A stretch of DNA of 64,000 nt from Bin87 sp963665395 (GTDB lineage Bacteria; Chloroflexota; Dehalococcoidia; Lucifugimonadales; UBA3495), in contig OY762251.1 in assembly GCA_963665395.2 (NCBI GenBank), positions 2,294,001 through 2,358,000 on the forward strand, in the 5' to 3' direction. The translations under genes and the position numbers were made by a program. Under the pieces are notes generated by a model. It was given only the letters and a program-made list of their open reading frames with translations, had not been told where the DNA came from and ran no database searches. Shown one piece after another: positions 19,510-27,982 of the stretch (position 1 is its first letter; each line of letters begins with the position of its first letter).

Positions 19510-19538
19510 AGTATAGGGGCAACGGCCCTTGCCGTCAA
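19510..19538 (-). promoter_or_regulatory. Predicted promoter of the 23S rRNA
   Basis: On the minus strand TTGACG (19538-19533) and TATACT (19515-19510) are separated by exactly 17 bases, about 150 bases upstream of the 23S 5' end. Its presence agrees with 23S being an independent transcription unit. Confidence 0.8.
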
Positions 19539-19569
19539 GGGGCCGGAAGGGGGTTTTTCCTTGCGGATT

Positions 19570-20421
19570 TTACCGCCCCACGAAAGGCGGCATTCCCCGA
19601 TTCTTGTCCAGGAACCATTGCACCGCGATTTTGTGGTCCTCGGTGCGGCGCACGTGCTCTTGGGCCGCCGACGCCAGTTCCAGCGCCTCGCGGAAGGTCA
19701 AGTCCATGCTCTCCTGCACCAGGTACTTGGTGAGGGAGTGGGCCACCGTCGGGCCTTTGGCGATGCGGGTCGCCAGCTCCATGGCCCCTTCCATGAGCTG
19801 GTCATCGGGGAAGCACTTGCTGGCCAGGCCGATGCGCACCGCGTCCTCCCCGCCCATCCAGTCGCCGGTGTACTGCAAAAGCAGCGTGTTGCTCGTGCCG
19901 ATGAGCTTGGGAAGCTGCCAGCAGCTGCCGTCCCCCGGAATCAGGCCGTTGAGGACGAAACGCTCCGACAACCGGCCACTGTCCCCAACAACCCGGATGT
20001 CGCAGGACAAGGCGAGACCGCAGCCGACCCCGGCGGCCGGGCCGTTGACCACGGCGATGGACGGCTTTTGCAGGTCGTGGATGCGCAGGGGGACGAAGTT
20101 GACGCGAGGGCCGCTTTCCGAACTGCGCGACCGGCCCTTCATGTACTCCATCTTGCCCCAGGTGAGCGGTTCCGGCTCCGTCTCGGCCTCGCGCTCGTCG
20201 ATGCGCTGGCGGAAGCCGCGGACGTTGGCGCCGGAACAGAAGGACGGCTCAGTGCCCGTGAGCACCAGCACGCGCTCTTCCGGGTTGTTCTCAAACTCGT
20301 CGAGCCGCTCGAACATCTCGCCGGCCATGTCCGGCCCCAGCGCGTTGCGCGTGGGCGGGTCGTGCATGGTCATCACCAGCACGCCGTCCACCACGTCGGT
20401 CTTGATGAATTCGTAAGCCAT
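19570..20421 (-). CDS. Enoyl-CoA hydratase/isomerase family protein
   Basis: A 283-residue crotonase-fold protein. It has PPTRNALGPDM, the first oxyanion segment SFCSGANVRGF, and the second NGPAAGVGCGLALSCDIRVVG, followed by GLIPGDGSCWQLPKLIG. The classical pair of catalytic glutamates is not clearly conserved; the second is replaced near GLIPGDG, so it might be an isomerase or another crotonase rather than a standard hydratase. The start MAYEFIKTD at 20421 was chosen because GCGAGG precedes it and the upstream extension is not family-like. It ends just before the rRNA promoter. Confidence 0.88.
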   Translation of the reverse strand: MAYEFIKTDVVDGVLVMTMHDPPTRNALGPDMAGEMFERLDEFENNPEERVLVLTGTEPSFCSGANVRGFRQRIDEREAETEPEPLTWGKMEYMKGRSRSSESGPRVNFVPLRIHDLQKPSIAVVNGPAAGVGCGLALSCDIRVVGDSGRLSERFVLNGLIPGDGSCWQLPKLIGTSNTLLLQYTGDWMGGEDAVRIGLASKCFPDDQLMEGAMELATRIAKGPTVAHSLTKYLVQESMDLTFREALELASAAQEHVRRTEDHKIAVQWFLDKNRGMPPFVGR

Positions 20422-20511
20422 AGCGCAAGCCTCGCAGAACCCCGGCATACCGGCCGGAGCGGGAAATTGCGCCCATTCTACCCGGCGGCGCAAAGCGCGG
20501 CTACCGTCGGC

Positions 20512-20916
20512 CTAACGGGGCAGGAACTCCAGTCGACTCTGCGGAAGGTCATAATCCATCCGCGGTTGGTTCAAAATATCCCGCCCCAGCAGCGAGTCCA
20601 ACCCGTCAACCAGCAGATGCGGTTTCGCTACCGCGATGTCGATTCGAAAGTCATGCCGGGCCTCGCCGTCGTAAAATGAAATCAGCGCCGGTTCAACGTA
20701 GTAGGTATGCGGCCCGCCGGCGCTGGCGACCGTCATCGGATTGACCAACTCATCAAAGGGACAGTTCAGCCTGCTGGCGTCAACGGGATGCAAAATAGCG
20801 CCGTCCGAACCCGTATCAACCAGAAAATCCACCTCTCCGCTAACGCCCAGGTCGAGCAGAACTACGCGCACCTTCACGTAAGGCTGTCCCTCTGCGTCGA
20901 AATAGCCGGCGGTCAT
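20512..20916 (-). CDS. Retropepsin-like aspartic protease (module copy 1)
   Basis: A 134-residue single-domain aspartyl protease-like protein. The active-site motif VDFLVDTGSDGAILHP contains the D-T-G-S triad of clan AA proteases, with the hydrophobic-hydrophobic-G partner at DSLLGRDIL, as in retroviral-type monomers that dimerise. No signal peptide or membrane anchor is visible, so it should act in the cytoplasm. Its start overlaps the stop of the preceding 100-residue gene in an ATGA tetranucleotide (20913-20916), indicating translational coupling. The same two-gene arrangement occurs at 21216-21683 (damaged) and 30776-31557. Its target is unknown. Confidence 0.75.
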   Translation of the reverse strand: MTAGYFDAEGQPYVKVRVVLLDLGVSGEVDFLVDTGSDGAILHPVDASRLNCPFDELVNPMTVASAGGPHTYYVEPALISFYDGEARHDFRIDIAVAKPHLLVDGLDSLLGRDILNQPRMDYDLPQSRLEFLPR

Positions 20917-21215
20917 AGGGATACCAGACCGCGGGGCTTAGTACTGAGAAACGCCCACGCCGAAAAGCCGGAGCGGTCGCCAAGGGCATCGGTTTTGGCG
21001 ACCAGTTCGTCAATTGACGAAGCCACTAAAAATGCGCCGCTCTCGGTCAGCGCTACCCACTGGTCCGGGTACTTCTGCATCAATTCCGGACGCATCGCCC
21101 GCAGGCGTTCCGAGCGTTCCACGTAGCTGTGATGCTCGGCCAGCTCTTCCGGGGTGGCCTGGTGGACGCTGTATTCCACCTTCGGTTTCTTGCCGTCGAC
21201 TCTGAATATGGCCAT
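20913..21215 (-). CDS. DUF5678-like small protein (module copy 1)
   Basis: A 100-residue protein with a helical N-terminal half (ATPEELAEHHSYVERSERLR) and a C-terminal half KYPDQWVALTESGAFLVASSIDELVAK. This Y-x-x-x-W-V-A ... A-x-S-x-x-E-L pattern matches the DUF5678 type of short domain, whose role is unknown. It is the first gene of a coupled pair with the retropepsin-like gene, sharing four bases with it. AGGAGG lies six bases before its ATG. Recurrence of the pair argues that the two proteins work together, for example as a substrate/adaptor and protease or as a control pair. Confidence 0.7.
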   Translation of the reverse strand: MAIFRVDGKKPKVEYSVHQATPEELAEHHSYVERSERLRAMRPELMQKYPDQWVALTESGAFLVASSIDELVAKTDALGDRSGFSAWAFLSTKPRGLVSL

Positions 21216-21336
21216 GGCCTGCCTCCTTTATAATGCTCGCCATTATACGGGAATGCAATGAGCTCCGAGGCGAGGTCAGGTTGGCGCGTACGAAAGGTTC
21301 CCCGTCATCGTAATCGGTAAAATATCCGGCAATCAC
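21216..21336 (-). pseudogene. Retropepsin-like protease remnant (module copy 2)
   Basis: The ATG at 21336 overlaps the stop of the upstream DUF5678-like gene (ATGA, 21333-21336). It begins MIAGYFTDYDDGEPFVRANL, aligned with MTAGYFDAEGQPYVKVR of copy 1. After about 24 residues the similarity stops and the frame runs uselessly into the next module. The catalytic DTGS region is absent, so the protease body has been deleted. Confidence 0.65.
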
Positions 21337-21683
21337 GAGTCCCTCCGTCGCGGCCCGGTGTACATGAAGTCGGCCGCAGCCATCGGGGGATGCTCGCCGA
21401 GTTCTTCGATTTTCGCCACCATTTCCTCAATCGAGGCGGCGGCGATCAGATTCCCGCTTTGCGTCAGCTCAACCCACTGGCCCGGATATTTTTTGAGCAA
21501 TTCGGGGCGCATATCGCTCAACAGGTCGGAGCGCCTGGCCTGTTCCTGCAACTTCGCGCTATACAGCCCGGGAGTGCGCCCGAACTCCCTGACTTCTTCG
21601 ATGCTGAAAGACATCTTCCGCCACGGGCTGGCCTCCAATTTCTTTCTGGATTCTTCGGTCAATTTCATAAAATGCGTCGCCAT
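21333..21683 (-). CDS. DUF5678-like small protein (module copy 2)
   Basis: A 116-residue protein with the same layout as the 20913-21215 gene: helical N-terminal half (TEESRKKLEASPWRKMSF) and the C-terminal half LLKKYPGQWVELTQSGNLIAAASIEEMVAKIEELG. It is intact although its partner protease is truncated. AAGGA precedes the ATG. It starts about 150 bases from the divergent MOSC gene. If the pair were a toxin-antitoxin-like unit, survival of this member alone would mark it as the harmless partner; that is inference. Confidence 0.65.
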   Translation of the reverse strand: MATHFMKLTEESRKKLEASPWRKMSFSIEEVREFGRTPGLYSAKLQEQARRSDLLSDMRPELLKKYPGQWVELTQSGNLIAAASIEEMVAKIEELGEHPPMAAADFMYTGPRRRDS

Positions 21684-21837
21684 ACAAACTTTCCTTACGC
21701 TCGCCCGTTCGCCTTACGGCGCTATTTTGCGCATTATAGCATCGGTTTGCCAACAGCCTGCCCATATCTTAAAATCCCTGCTGTCATCAATGACCGCGCC
21801 CAAAACCAACCGACGCCCGCCAACCAGGAGCCACATC

Positions 21838-22275
21838 ATGCAATCCGGCACCATCGTCAACCTTCACATCGCCCGCGTTAAGGGCACTCCCTCCGACCCG
21901 GTGGAAACGGCCCGGGCCGTCTCCGCCGAAGGGCTGGAAGGGGACCGCAGCCGCAACCCGCGCAACCTGCGGCAGGTATTGGTCATGGATAAGGAAACCC
22001 TGGACCACTATGGCCTGGAGCCTGGGATGATTAAAGAGAACATCACGGTCACCGGGATGGACCTGTCCCAGGCCCGGCAGGGGCACGTTTTCTTTATCGG
22101 GCAGCCGGACAACCACGTTACGCTGGAAGTCACCGGCGACTGCGAACCCTGCCAGAAGATGGACGCCCTCATCCCCGGCCTGCAAAAGGAGATTTTCGGA
22201 CGGCGCGGCATCCTCACCGTGGTGCTCCAGGGGGGAGACATCAACGTGGGAGACGGCATTCGTCTCGAACCGTAG
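21838..22275 (+). CDS. MOSC domain-containing protein
   Basis: A 145-residue stand-alone MOSC domain. It begins MQSGTIVNLHIARVKG, contains EGLEGDR and RNLRQVLVMDKETLD, and carries the conserved cysteine in GDCEPCQKMDALIPGLQ, followed by GRRGILTVVLQGG and VGDGI. MOSC domains bind a sulphur or molybdenum-cofactor-type ligand on the cysteine; small stand-alone forms are thought to act in sulphur carrier or Moco-related chemistry. The ATG at 21838 follows CCAGGAG; the frame is open far upstream but the extension overlaps a divergent gene and is not family-like. It precedes the ammonium transporter by 46 bases. Confidence 0.88.
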   Translation: MQSGTIVNLHIARVKGTPSDPVETARAVSAEGLEGDRSRNPRNLRQVLVMDKETLDHYGLEPGMIKENITVTGMDLSQARQGHVFFIGQPDNHVTLEVTGDCEPCQKMDALIPGLQKEIFGRRGILTVVLQGGDINVGDGIRLEP

Positions 22276-22321
22276 GCAGCCCGGCCCCCGCATCCCTAAA
22301 GCCTACGGTAAGAGGTTGAAT

Positions 22322-23710
22322 ATGCGCAGCATCCTTGCCGTCTCATTTGGTCGCTATCGCCTCGCCGCCATCTCGGCCGCGCTGGTTCTGCCGGCGCTGG
22401 CGTTTCTGATCTGGCCGCACGCCGCCCACGCCGCCGGGGTCAGCGACGAAACACAATTCATACTCAACACCTTCGCCTTTCTCATCTGGGGCGCGCTGGT
22501 GATGTGGATGTGCGCCGGCTTCACCATGCTGGAAGCCGGCTCGGTGCGCACCAAGAACGCCTCCATGATCTGCCTGAAGAACATCGGCCTCTACTCCATC
22601 GCCGGTTTGGCCTTCTACTTCATCGGGTACAACCTGATGTACAACAACGTCCAGTCGGTCATCGGCACGGTGGTCTGGCCGCTCTATGGTCCGTCCGCCG
22701 ACGAGATTGCCCTGATCGGCGGAGACGATTCCGCGCTGGAAGGGGTCATCAGCAACGGTTACTCGGTGATGTCGGACTGGTTCTTCCAAATGGTGTTTGT
22801 CGCCACCACGGCCTCTATCGTGTCCGGCACCCTGGCCGAGCGAGTGAAGATGTGGAGTTTCTTCCTGTTCACGCTGATTTTGACCGCGTTCATTTATCCC
22901 GTCATTGGCGCGTGGACCTGGGGCGGCGGCTGGTTGAGCGCCATGGGATTCCAGGACTTCGCCGGCTCCACCATCGTGCATAGCACCGGCGGGTGGGCCG
23001 CGCTGGCCGGCGCGCTGGTGGTCGGGCCGCGCCTGGGCAAGTTCCGGCCGGACGGCAGCGTGCGGGCCACTCCGCCGTCCAACGTGGTGCTGGTGACGCT
23101 GGGCGTTTTTATCCTGTGGCTCGGCTGGTTCGGTTTCAACGGCGGCTCGCAACTGGCCCTGGGTTCCGCGCTGGACGCCGTGGCCATGAGCAACATCCTG
23201 GTGAATACCAACCTGGCGGCGGCGGCCGGGGTGATTACCGCGCTTTCCCTGTCCCGTTTGGTGTTTGGGCGCATTGACCTTCTAGTTGGCCTGAACGGAG
23301 GCTTGGCCGGCCTGGTTTCCATAACGGCCGGCCCGGACATCCTGCCCCACGCCTGGTCGGCGCTCATCGGCATCGTGGGCGGCGCCATCTGTACCGGCGG
23401 GATCAAGTTGCTGGAAATCGTGAAGGTTGACGACGTGGTGGGCGCGGTGCCGGTGCATCTGTTTGCCGGGGTGTGGGGCACCATTGCGGTGTGCATCGCC
23501 GCCGGGGGCAACTTTGTCACCCAAATCGTCGGCATTCTTGCCATCGGCGCGTTCGTCTTCGCCGTCTCCTGGGTAGTTTGGTTCGCCATCGAGAAGACCA
23601 TTGGAGTGCGCGTTTCGGAGAATACGGAACGGCTGGGGCAGGACGCCGCGGAGCTGGGTATGGAGTCGTACCCCGAGTTCGTGCTGATGCCGGAGATGGA
23701 CGATGATTAG
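22322..23710 (+). CDS. amt: Ammonium transporter (Amt/MEP family)
   Basis: A 462-residue integral membrane protein. An N-terminal hydrophobic segment ending HAAHAAG looks like a signal sequence. About 11 membrane helices follow. Amt landmarks are MWMCAGFTMLEAGSVRTKNA, FAGSTIVHSTGGWAAL with the first pore histidine, GWFGFNGGSQ, and AVPVHLFAGVWGT with the second pore histidine. It imports ammonium across the cytoplasmic membrane. The ATG at 22322 follows AAGAGG; a TTG two codons earlier is also possible. No glnB-like regulator is next to it in this window, unlike the common glnK-amt arrangement. A hairpin terminator follows. Confidence 0.95.
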   Translation: MRSILAVSFGRYRLAAISAALVLPALAFLIWPHAAHAAGVSDETQFILNTFAFLIWGALVMWMCAGFTMLEAGSVRTKNASMICLKNIGLYSIAGLAFYFIGYNLMYNNVQSVIGTVVWPLYGPSADEIALIGGDDSALEGVISNGYSVMSDWFFQMVFVATTASIVSGTLAERVKMWSFFLFTLILTAFIYPVIGAWTWGGGWLSAMGFQDFAGSTIVHSTGGWAALAGALVVGPRLGKFRPDGSVRATPPSNVVLVTLGVFILWLGWFGFNGGSQLALGSALDAVAMSNILVNTNLAAAAGVITALSLSRLVFGRIDLLVGLNGGLAGLVSITAGPDILPHAWSALIGIVGGAICTGGIKLLEIVKVDDVVGAVPVHLFAGVWGTIAVCIAAGGNFVTQIVGILAIGAFVFAVSWVVWFAIEKTIGVRVSENTERLGQDAAELGMESYPEFVLMPEMDDD

Positions 23711-23774
23711 TGATTAGACAGTGTACCACCCGCTGTTGCACCCTTTGTTGCCATCGGGCGTGAACGGGCAAAGT

Positions 23775-23806
23775 AACGGGGAATCCGATTGGGTTCCCCG
23801 TTATTG
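23775..23806 (+). terminator. Intrinsic terminator after amt
   Basis: AACGGGGAA (23775-23783) pairs with TTCCCCGTT (23794-23802) around a 10-base loop, followed by a short T-rich run. Confidence 0.65.
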
Positions 23807-23836
23807 TTGCCGAGTCGAGATCAGCGAGAACCGGCT

Positions 23837-24034
23837 TCAACCTTCCCCAGGAAACAGCCGCTCCAAGAAGGTACTGGCAGTGGCAAAGAATGCCGCAGAC
23901 GCAGCGACGAAGCCGGCCGTTCTCAAGTCATCACCAAACCAGAAGACCGATACGGCGCCGATGGCGGTCGCCAGGAACAGGAAGAACAGTACCCAGTGTG
24001 CGACGTAAATAGCCTTTCTTATCGTTGCGCTCAT
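23837..24034 (-). CDS. Small membrane protein, hypothetical
   Basis: A 65-residue protein with two predicted membrane segments (WVLFFLFLATAIGAVSVFWF and AGFVAASAAFFATASTFL). It lies 8 bases downstream of another small membrane protein gene, so the two are probably co-transcribed. No family recognised. Confidence 0.5.
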   Translation of the reverse strand: MSATIRKAIYVAHWVLFFLFLATAIGAVSVFWFGDDLRTAGFVAASAAFFATASTFLERLFPGEG

Positions 24035-24042
24035 GCCGTCTT

Positions 24043-24276
24043 TCAGTCCGAAAATTTGCCGAAGACGAGGATACCTGATGCCACCGCGCCGCCTATTATC
24101 GTCATCGCACCGCCGGCGAAAACCAGTACCAAGAACGAGTTGCAGCCGGATTTTTCCGCCGGGAACTCACTGATAATCGCCGGGCAGTCCATTAATCCCA
24201 CGGCGGCGCCACCTACTACCGTCAAGATGGCCCCCAGGACGAACGCTGCGCCGAAGCCTATAAAACTCCATACCAT
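24043..24276 (-). CDS. Small membrane protein, hypothetical
   Basis: A 77-residue protein with two strongly hydrophobic glycine/alanine-rich segments (GFGAAFVLGAILTVVGGAAV and LVLVFAGGAMTIIGGAVASG) separated by a loop with two cysteines (DCPAIISEFPAEKSGC). GGGGGATGATGAA upstream offers a binding site. It forms a pair with the 65-residue gene that follows. Role unknown. Confidence 0.5.
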   Translation of the reverse strand: MVWSFIGFGAAFVLGAILTVVGGAAVGLMDCPAIISEFPAEKSGCNSFLVLVFAGGAMTIIGGAVASGILVFGKFSD

Positions 24277-24317
24277 TTCATCATCCCCCTACCCTTGTTG
24301 TCGGGTTGCTTCGGCTA

Positions 24318-24348
24318 GGCTACTCCGGGGCTATATCCCGGAGTAGCC
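24318..24348. terminator. Intrinsic terminator hairpin
   Basis: GGCTACTCCGGG (24318-24329) pairs perfectly over 12 bp with CCCGGAGTAGCC (24337-24348). It lies just beyond the stop of the minus-strand MmgE/PrpD gene and ahead of the small membrane protein pair. Confidence 0.7.
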
Positions 24349-24358
24349 ATACTTTCCC

Positions 24359-25726
24359 CTATCGCACCAGCGTCTCCCGAATCGCTTCGCCCACATCCCC
24401 GACCTGCGTCACGTCCTGCCACTGTTGCACTGCGTCCTCAACGCGGTCGTCGGTTAGCACCAGGCCCACGTTGTCGCGGAACTTGCCGGCGATGTTTTCC
24501 ATTCCCCAGGGGTTGGCCTGGCTGCCCAGGATGTTTCCGCGAGGCGTTTCGTGCTCGAACACCCGGCCGTCCTTCAGGGTGATGCGAATGGGCACTCCCT
24601 TGGAGACCGTGCCGCCGCCGCGCTCGAACTTGGACTGGACCCGGATGCGGACCCGTTCCATCATGTCCACCACGTCCGGGTCAACAACCTTTTCATCGGT
24701 GAAGGTGTCGATGGCGATTTCGCCGCCCACCAGGGCCGCCGCCATGTTGTACTTGGCGCTGAACTTGCCCTTCAGGTCACTCTCCGGCTCCTCGTAGAGC
24801 ATCACCGTTGAGGCGTAGGACTGGACCACTTCGGCGTTGGCCACGTCTTCGTGGCCGAATTCGTGCTGGCGCATCAGGCCGAAGACGCTGTCCAGCATGG
24901 CATGGTTGCCCCCGCAGGACGGGTACTTCTTGATCATCAGGGCGTCCTGGACACGGAAGGGTTTGCCCAGCTTCCCGGCCGCTTCTTCCAGGTCCGTGTG
25001 CTCGTCGCCGATGACGGTAGCGGTGAAGCCCACCGGGTGCTCCAGGATCTGGTCGCCGGCGGTGAAACCGCGTTGCGCCAGCTGTGCCGCCATCACGCCG
25101 TCGCGGCAGGTCATGCCGGCGTGCAGGGGCTTGGTCATGGTGCCGAAGTTGTGGATGACGCCGCCGGCCATGGACCCGGCCATGCCCAGGGCCATGGTGG
25201 TCTGCTCCTCGTTCAGCTTGAGGAGCTTGGCGCAGGCCGCTGCCGCCGCCAGCCGGCCCAGGATGGCGGTGCTGTGGAATCCGCGGTGCATCTGCTGGGT
25301 ATGGTAATGGGTGGCGTAATCTACGGCCAAGCCTACCTCGCAGCCGACGACGTAAGCCTCCATGAGGTCCCGGCCGGTGGCGCCGATGCTCTCGCCCAGG
25401 GCCAGCAGCGCGGGGAAGATGGCGACGGTGGGATGCCCGAAGCCGCCGAAGTCGTCATAGTCCAGGGCGTGGCCCATGGTGCCGTTGACCAGCGCGGCGT
25501 TCAGCGCCGATGTGCGCTCGCCCGTGGCCAGGATCGTGGCCTCCTCGGCGCCGCCCAGATCGCCGGCGTAACCCCGGATGATTTCGCCCACCTTTTGCGT
25601 GGAGCCGGCCAGGATCACTCCCAGCAGGTCAAAACAGGACTCGTTGGCGACCCGAATTGCGTCGGGGGGAATGTCCTCGTAAGTGGTGTCCACAACCCAC
25701 TTTGCTACCATTTCAGTTGCGCCCAT
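24359..25726 (-). CDS. MmgE/PrpD family protein (2-methylcitrate dehydratase-like)
   Basis: A 455-residue protein of the MmgE/PrpD family, which includes 2-methylcitrate dehydratase and cis-aconitate decarboxylase. Landmarks are GTMGHALDYDDFGGFGHPTVAIFPALLALGE, HRGFHSTAILGRLAAAAACAKLL, GTMTKPLHAGMTCRDGVMAA, and IKKYPSCGGNHAMLDSV. The exact substrate cannot be read; genome neighbours suggest breakdown of organic acids. The start MGATEMV at 25726 was chosen because AGGAGG lies ten bases upstream; the longer open frame is not family-like. It ends at a strong hairpin. Confidence 0.9.
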   Translation of the reverse strand: MGATEMVAKWVVDTTYEDIPPDAIRVANESCFDLLGVILAGSTQKVGEIIRGYAGDLGGAEEATILATGERTSALNAALVNGTMGHALDYDDFGGFGHPTVAIFPALLALGESIGATGRDLMEAYVVGCEVGLAVDYATHYHTQQMHRGFHSTAILGRLAAAAACAKLLKLNEEQTTMALGMAGSMAGGVIHNFGTMTKPLHAGMTCRDGVMAAQLAQRGFTAGDQILEHPVGFTATVIGDEHTDLEEAAGKLGKPFRVQDALMIKKYPSCGGNHAMLDSVFGLMRQHEFGHEDVANAEVVQSYASTVMLYEEPESDLKGKFSAKYNMAAALVGGEIAIDTFTDEKVVDPDVVDMMERVRIRVQSKFERGGGTVSKGVPIRITLKDGRVFEHETPRGNILGSQANPWGMENIAGKFRDNVGLVLTDDRVEDAVQQWQDVTQVGDVGEAIRETLVR

Positions 25727-25909
25727 CGTAGCGAAACCTCCTTGCCGTATCTTTGTTGCGCCGCTTCCAGAGCGGCGGCGCGGACATAATACCCCGCTCG
25801 GTTGCCCCGATTCTACCCGTCTGCTAGACTGCGGCCGTGACACGGATTATCTTTCAAGTTAATCTAATCCGACACCTGCAAAATCCCGCCCGCCAGGAGG
25901 TACGGCCCC

Positions 25910-26527
25910 ATGATCTATGAAGTTCGCACTTACGACCTCAAGCCCGGAGGCGTGCCGATTTTTGAAGAAGCCTTCGAGAAAGCGCTGCCGCACCGGGAGA
26001 AATATTCCAAGCTGGCCGCCTTCTTTCACACCGAAATCGGCCCGCTGAATCAGGTCATCCACATCTGGCCCTACGAGAGCCTGGACGAGCGCGAGGAGAT
26101 CCGCGCCGCGGCCAGTAAAGATCCCAACTGGCCCCCGGACAGCCAGGGCACCATCATGCACATGGAGTCCGAGGTGTACCATCCGGCGCCCTTCATGCGT
26201 CCCATGGGCGGCGGACAGAAGCTGGGCAACGTCTATGAAATGCGGATTTACGAGTACCAGAACGGCGCCATGCCCAAGGTTCTGGACATCTGGTCCGCCG
26301 CCATTGAGCATCGGGAAGTATATTCACCACTGGCCGCCGGCCTGTACAGCGAATTCGGCGGTTTGAACAAGTGGGTCCACATCTGGCCGTATGAAGACTT
26401 GGCCGCCCGGGACCGCATCCGCGCCGAGGCATCTTCCAGCCCGCACTGGCCGCCACCCACCCGGGAGTTTCTCGTTGGTCAGGAGACCAAGATTCTGGTC
26501 CCCGCCAGCTTCTCCCCCCAAGCGTAA
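25910..26527 (+). CDS. NIPSNAP family protein, two tandem domains
   Basis: A 205-residue protein built of two NIPSNAP ferredoxin-like repeats. The first begins MIYEVRTYDLKPGGVPIFEE and has NQVIHIWPYESLDEREEIR; the second begins NVYEMRIYEYQNGAMPKVLD and has NKWVHIWPYEDLAARDRIR. The internal duplication is plain. NIPSNAP domains resemble ABM domains, and many bacterial ones sit in catabolic clusters without known reaction. CAGGAGG precedes the ATG. It is followed, after a palindromic repeat, by a luciferase-like monooxygenase and a SnoaL-like gene on the same strand. Confidence 0.88.
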   Translation: MIYEVRTYDLKPGGVPIFEEAFEKALPHREKYSKLAAFFHTEIGPLNQVIHIWPYESLDEREEIRAAASKDPNWPPDSQGTIMHMESEVYHPAPFMRPMGGGQKLGNVYEMRIYEYQNGAMPKVLDIWSAAIEHREVYSPLAAGLYSEFGGLNKWVHIWPYEDLAARDRIRAEASSSPHWPPPTREFLVGQETKILVPASFSPQA

Positions 26528-26549
26528 CGCCAGCGGGACCGACCAACAT

Positions 26550-26579
26550 CGTAGGGGCGAATGATTATTCGCCCCTACG
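26550..26579. repeat. Palindromic intergenic repeat of the GTAGGGGCGA family
   Basis: CGTAGGGGCGAAT and ATTCGCCCCTACG form a 13-bp perfect stem around GATT. The same outer sequence GTAGGGGCGA / TCGCCCCTAC occurs at 27958 and 29396, where an IS4-type element has landed. Confidence 0.75.
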
Positions 26580-26635
26580 TTACAATCGAGACGACGGCAA
26601 TCCGCCAATCCGCTTCCAATCATGAGGTCAACGCA

Positions 26636-27481
26636 ATGAATATCGGTATCGCAATGTTCGTCACCCAGTCGTCCATCGACGTCGCCGAGCTGGCCCAAGC
26701 CTGCGAAGCCCATGGTTTCGAATCATTGTGGGTGCCGGAACATCCCGCCATCCCGGCCGGCCCCAAGACGCCGTGGCCCGGTTCTCCTGACGGCGTGATA
26801 CCGCAAATGTACTACGAGTGCGTTGACCCCTTTGTCGCCCTGGGCCGGGCCTCGGCCGTAACCACGACGCTCAAGCTGGGCACGGGCATCTGCCTGGTGC
26901 CGGAGCGTAACCCCATCCTGCTGGCCAAGGAGATCGCCACCCTCGACTATTTCAGCAATGGACGTTTTCTCTTTGGCATCGGCACCGGCTGGCTTAGGGA
27001 GGAAACCGAGCTGTTCGGCATCGAGTTCTCCCAGCGCATCGGTTATACCCGCGAATCCATCGCCGCCATGAAAGAGTTGTGGACTAACGAAGCCGGCGAG
27101 TTCCACGGCCGGCATATCGACTTCCCGCCCATTTACTCGTCTCCCAAACCGGTTCAGAAACCGCACCCGCCCGTCCTGATCGGCGGCACCGCGCCCAACG
27201 TGGCGCGTCGCGTGGTGGCGTGGGCCGACGGTTGGATGCCCAACCGCATCACGCCGGAGCGACTGAACGAAACCCGTGAGGAAATCGTCCGCCTGGCCCT
27301 GGAAGCCGGGCGAGATCCCCACGACATTGAGGTATCGGTTTTCGGCCTGCCGGCTGATCCCGAAATCCTGAAAGCCTACGAGGGCGCCGGCGCAACCCGC
27401 GCCATGGTCTTCGCCGACAGCGCGCCACGCGACCAGGCATTGCGCCAGCTGGAGGACTACGCCGCTAAATTGCTGGCGTGA
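26636..27481 (+). CDS. Luciferase-like F420/flavin-dependent oxidoreductase (LLM class)
   Basis: A 281-residue luciferase-superfamily barrel. It starts MNIGIAMFVTQSSIDVAELA, has GFESLWVPEHPAIP, KLGTGICLVPERNPILLAKE, and GRFLFGIGTGWLREETELFG, then PVLIGGTAPNVARRVVAWADGWMPN. This pattern is typical of the Rv2161c-like F420-dependent group. The ATG at 26636 follows TGAGG at a good distance; the open frame extends upstream through the palindromic repeat and is not family-like there. It is one of five such genes in the window. Substrate unknown. Confidence 0.9.
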   Translation: MNIGIAMFVTQSSIDVAELAQACEAHGFESLWVPEHPAIPAGPKTPWPGSPDGVIPQMYYECVDPFVALGRASAVTTTLKLGTGICLVPERNPILLAKEIATLDYFSNGRFLFGIGTGWLREETELFGIEFSQRIGYTRESIAAMKELWTNEAGEFHGRHIDFPPIYSSPKPVQKPHPPVLIGGTAPNVARRVVAWADGWMPNRITPERLNETREEIVRLALEAGRDPHDIEVSVFGLPADPEILKAYEGAGATRAMVFADSAPRDQALRQLEDYAAKLLA

Positions 27482-27526
27482 TGTTCCATATTTGAAACCT
27501 AATTCGCCGTTACGATCCTTCCCATC

Positions 27527-27934
27527 ATGCTTTCCGAAAACGCCGACATACTATCCCTGAGAGACGCCAACCAGCGTTTTTATGACGCCTTCGGATCGCT
27601 GGATATGGCGCAGATGGACTCCGTTTGGGAGCAATCCGACCGCGCCCTGTGCGTACATCCCGGTTGGCAGCCCATCGTAGGCTGGGGCGATATACGCCGA
27701 TCCTGGCAGGGGATTTTCAACGGCGCCGCTCTGATGCACTTCAACATCCACTACGTCAATATCGCCGTGGAAGGCAATTGCGGTTTCGTAACCTGCATAG
27801 AAAGCATCACCAGCGTCGTTGAGGGCCAGGCTCAAGGTTTCGGCGTCCTGGCTACCAATATTTTCGTGCGAACCGGCCCCGACTCCGATCCGCAGTGGCT
27901 GGTCATCGCCCACCATGCCTCGCCCCGCCTCTAA
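27527..27934 (+). CDS. SnoaL/NTF2-like domain protein
   Basis: A 135-residue cone-shaped NTF2-like protein. ILSLRDANQRFYDAFGSLDMAQMDSVWEQSDRALCVHPGW and GWGDIRRSWQGIFNG match the SnoaL_3-type layout, and a C-terminal strand ends WLVIAHHASPRL. These proteins bind small hydrophobic ligands, and some isomerise or hydrolyse them. It stands 45 bases after the luciferase-like gene, on the same strand, and just before the IS4-type insertion. Function unassigned. Confidence 0.8.
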   Translation: MLSENADILSLRDANQRFYDAFGSLDMAQMDSVWEQSDRALCVHPGWQPIVGWGDIRRSWQGIFNGAALMHFNIHYVNIAVEGNCGFVTCIESITSVVEGQAQGFGVLATNIFVRTGPDSDPQWLVIAHHASPRL

Positions 27935-27960
27935 ACCGCCAAACTGAGGCCGCGAACGTA

Positions 27961-27982
27961 GGGGCGACGCATGCGTCGCCCC
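27961..27982. repeat. Left 22-bp palindromic duplication flanking the IS4-type element
   Basis: Palindrome GGGGCGACGCA plus its complement, preceded by GTA. An identical copy follows the element at 29396-29417. Confidence 0.85.

Noticed and set aside
22343..23152. A 269-codon minus-strand open frame
   Set aside because: Antisense to the ammonium transporter; no binding site or family pattern.
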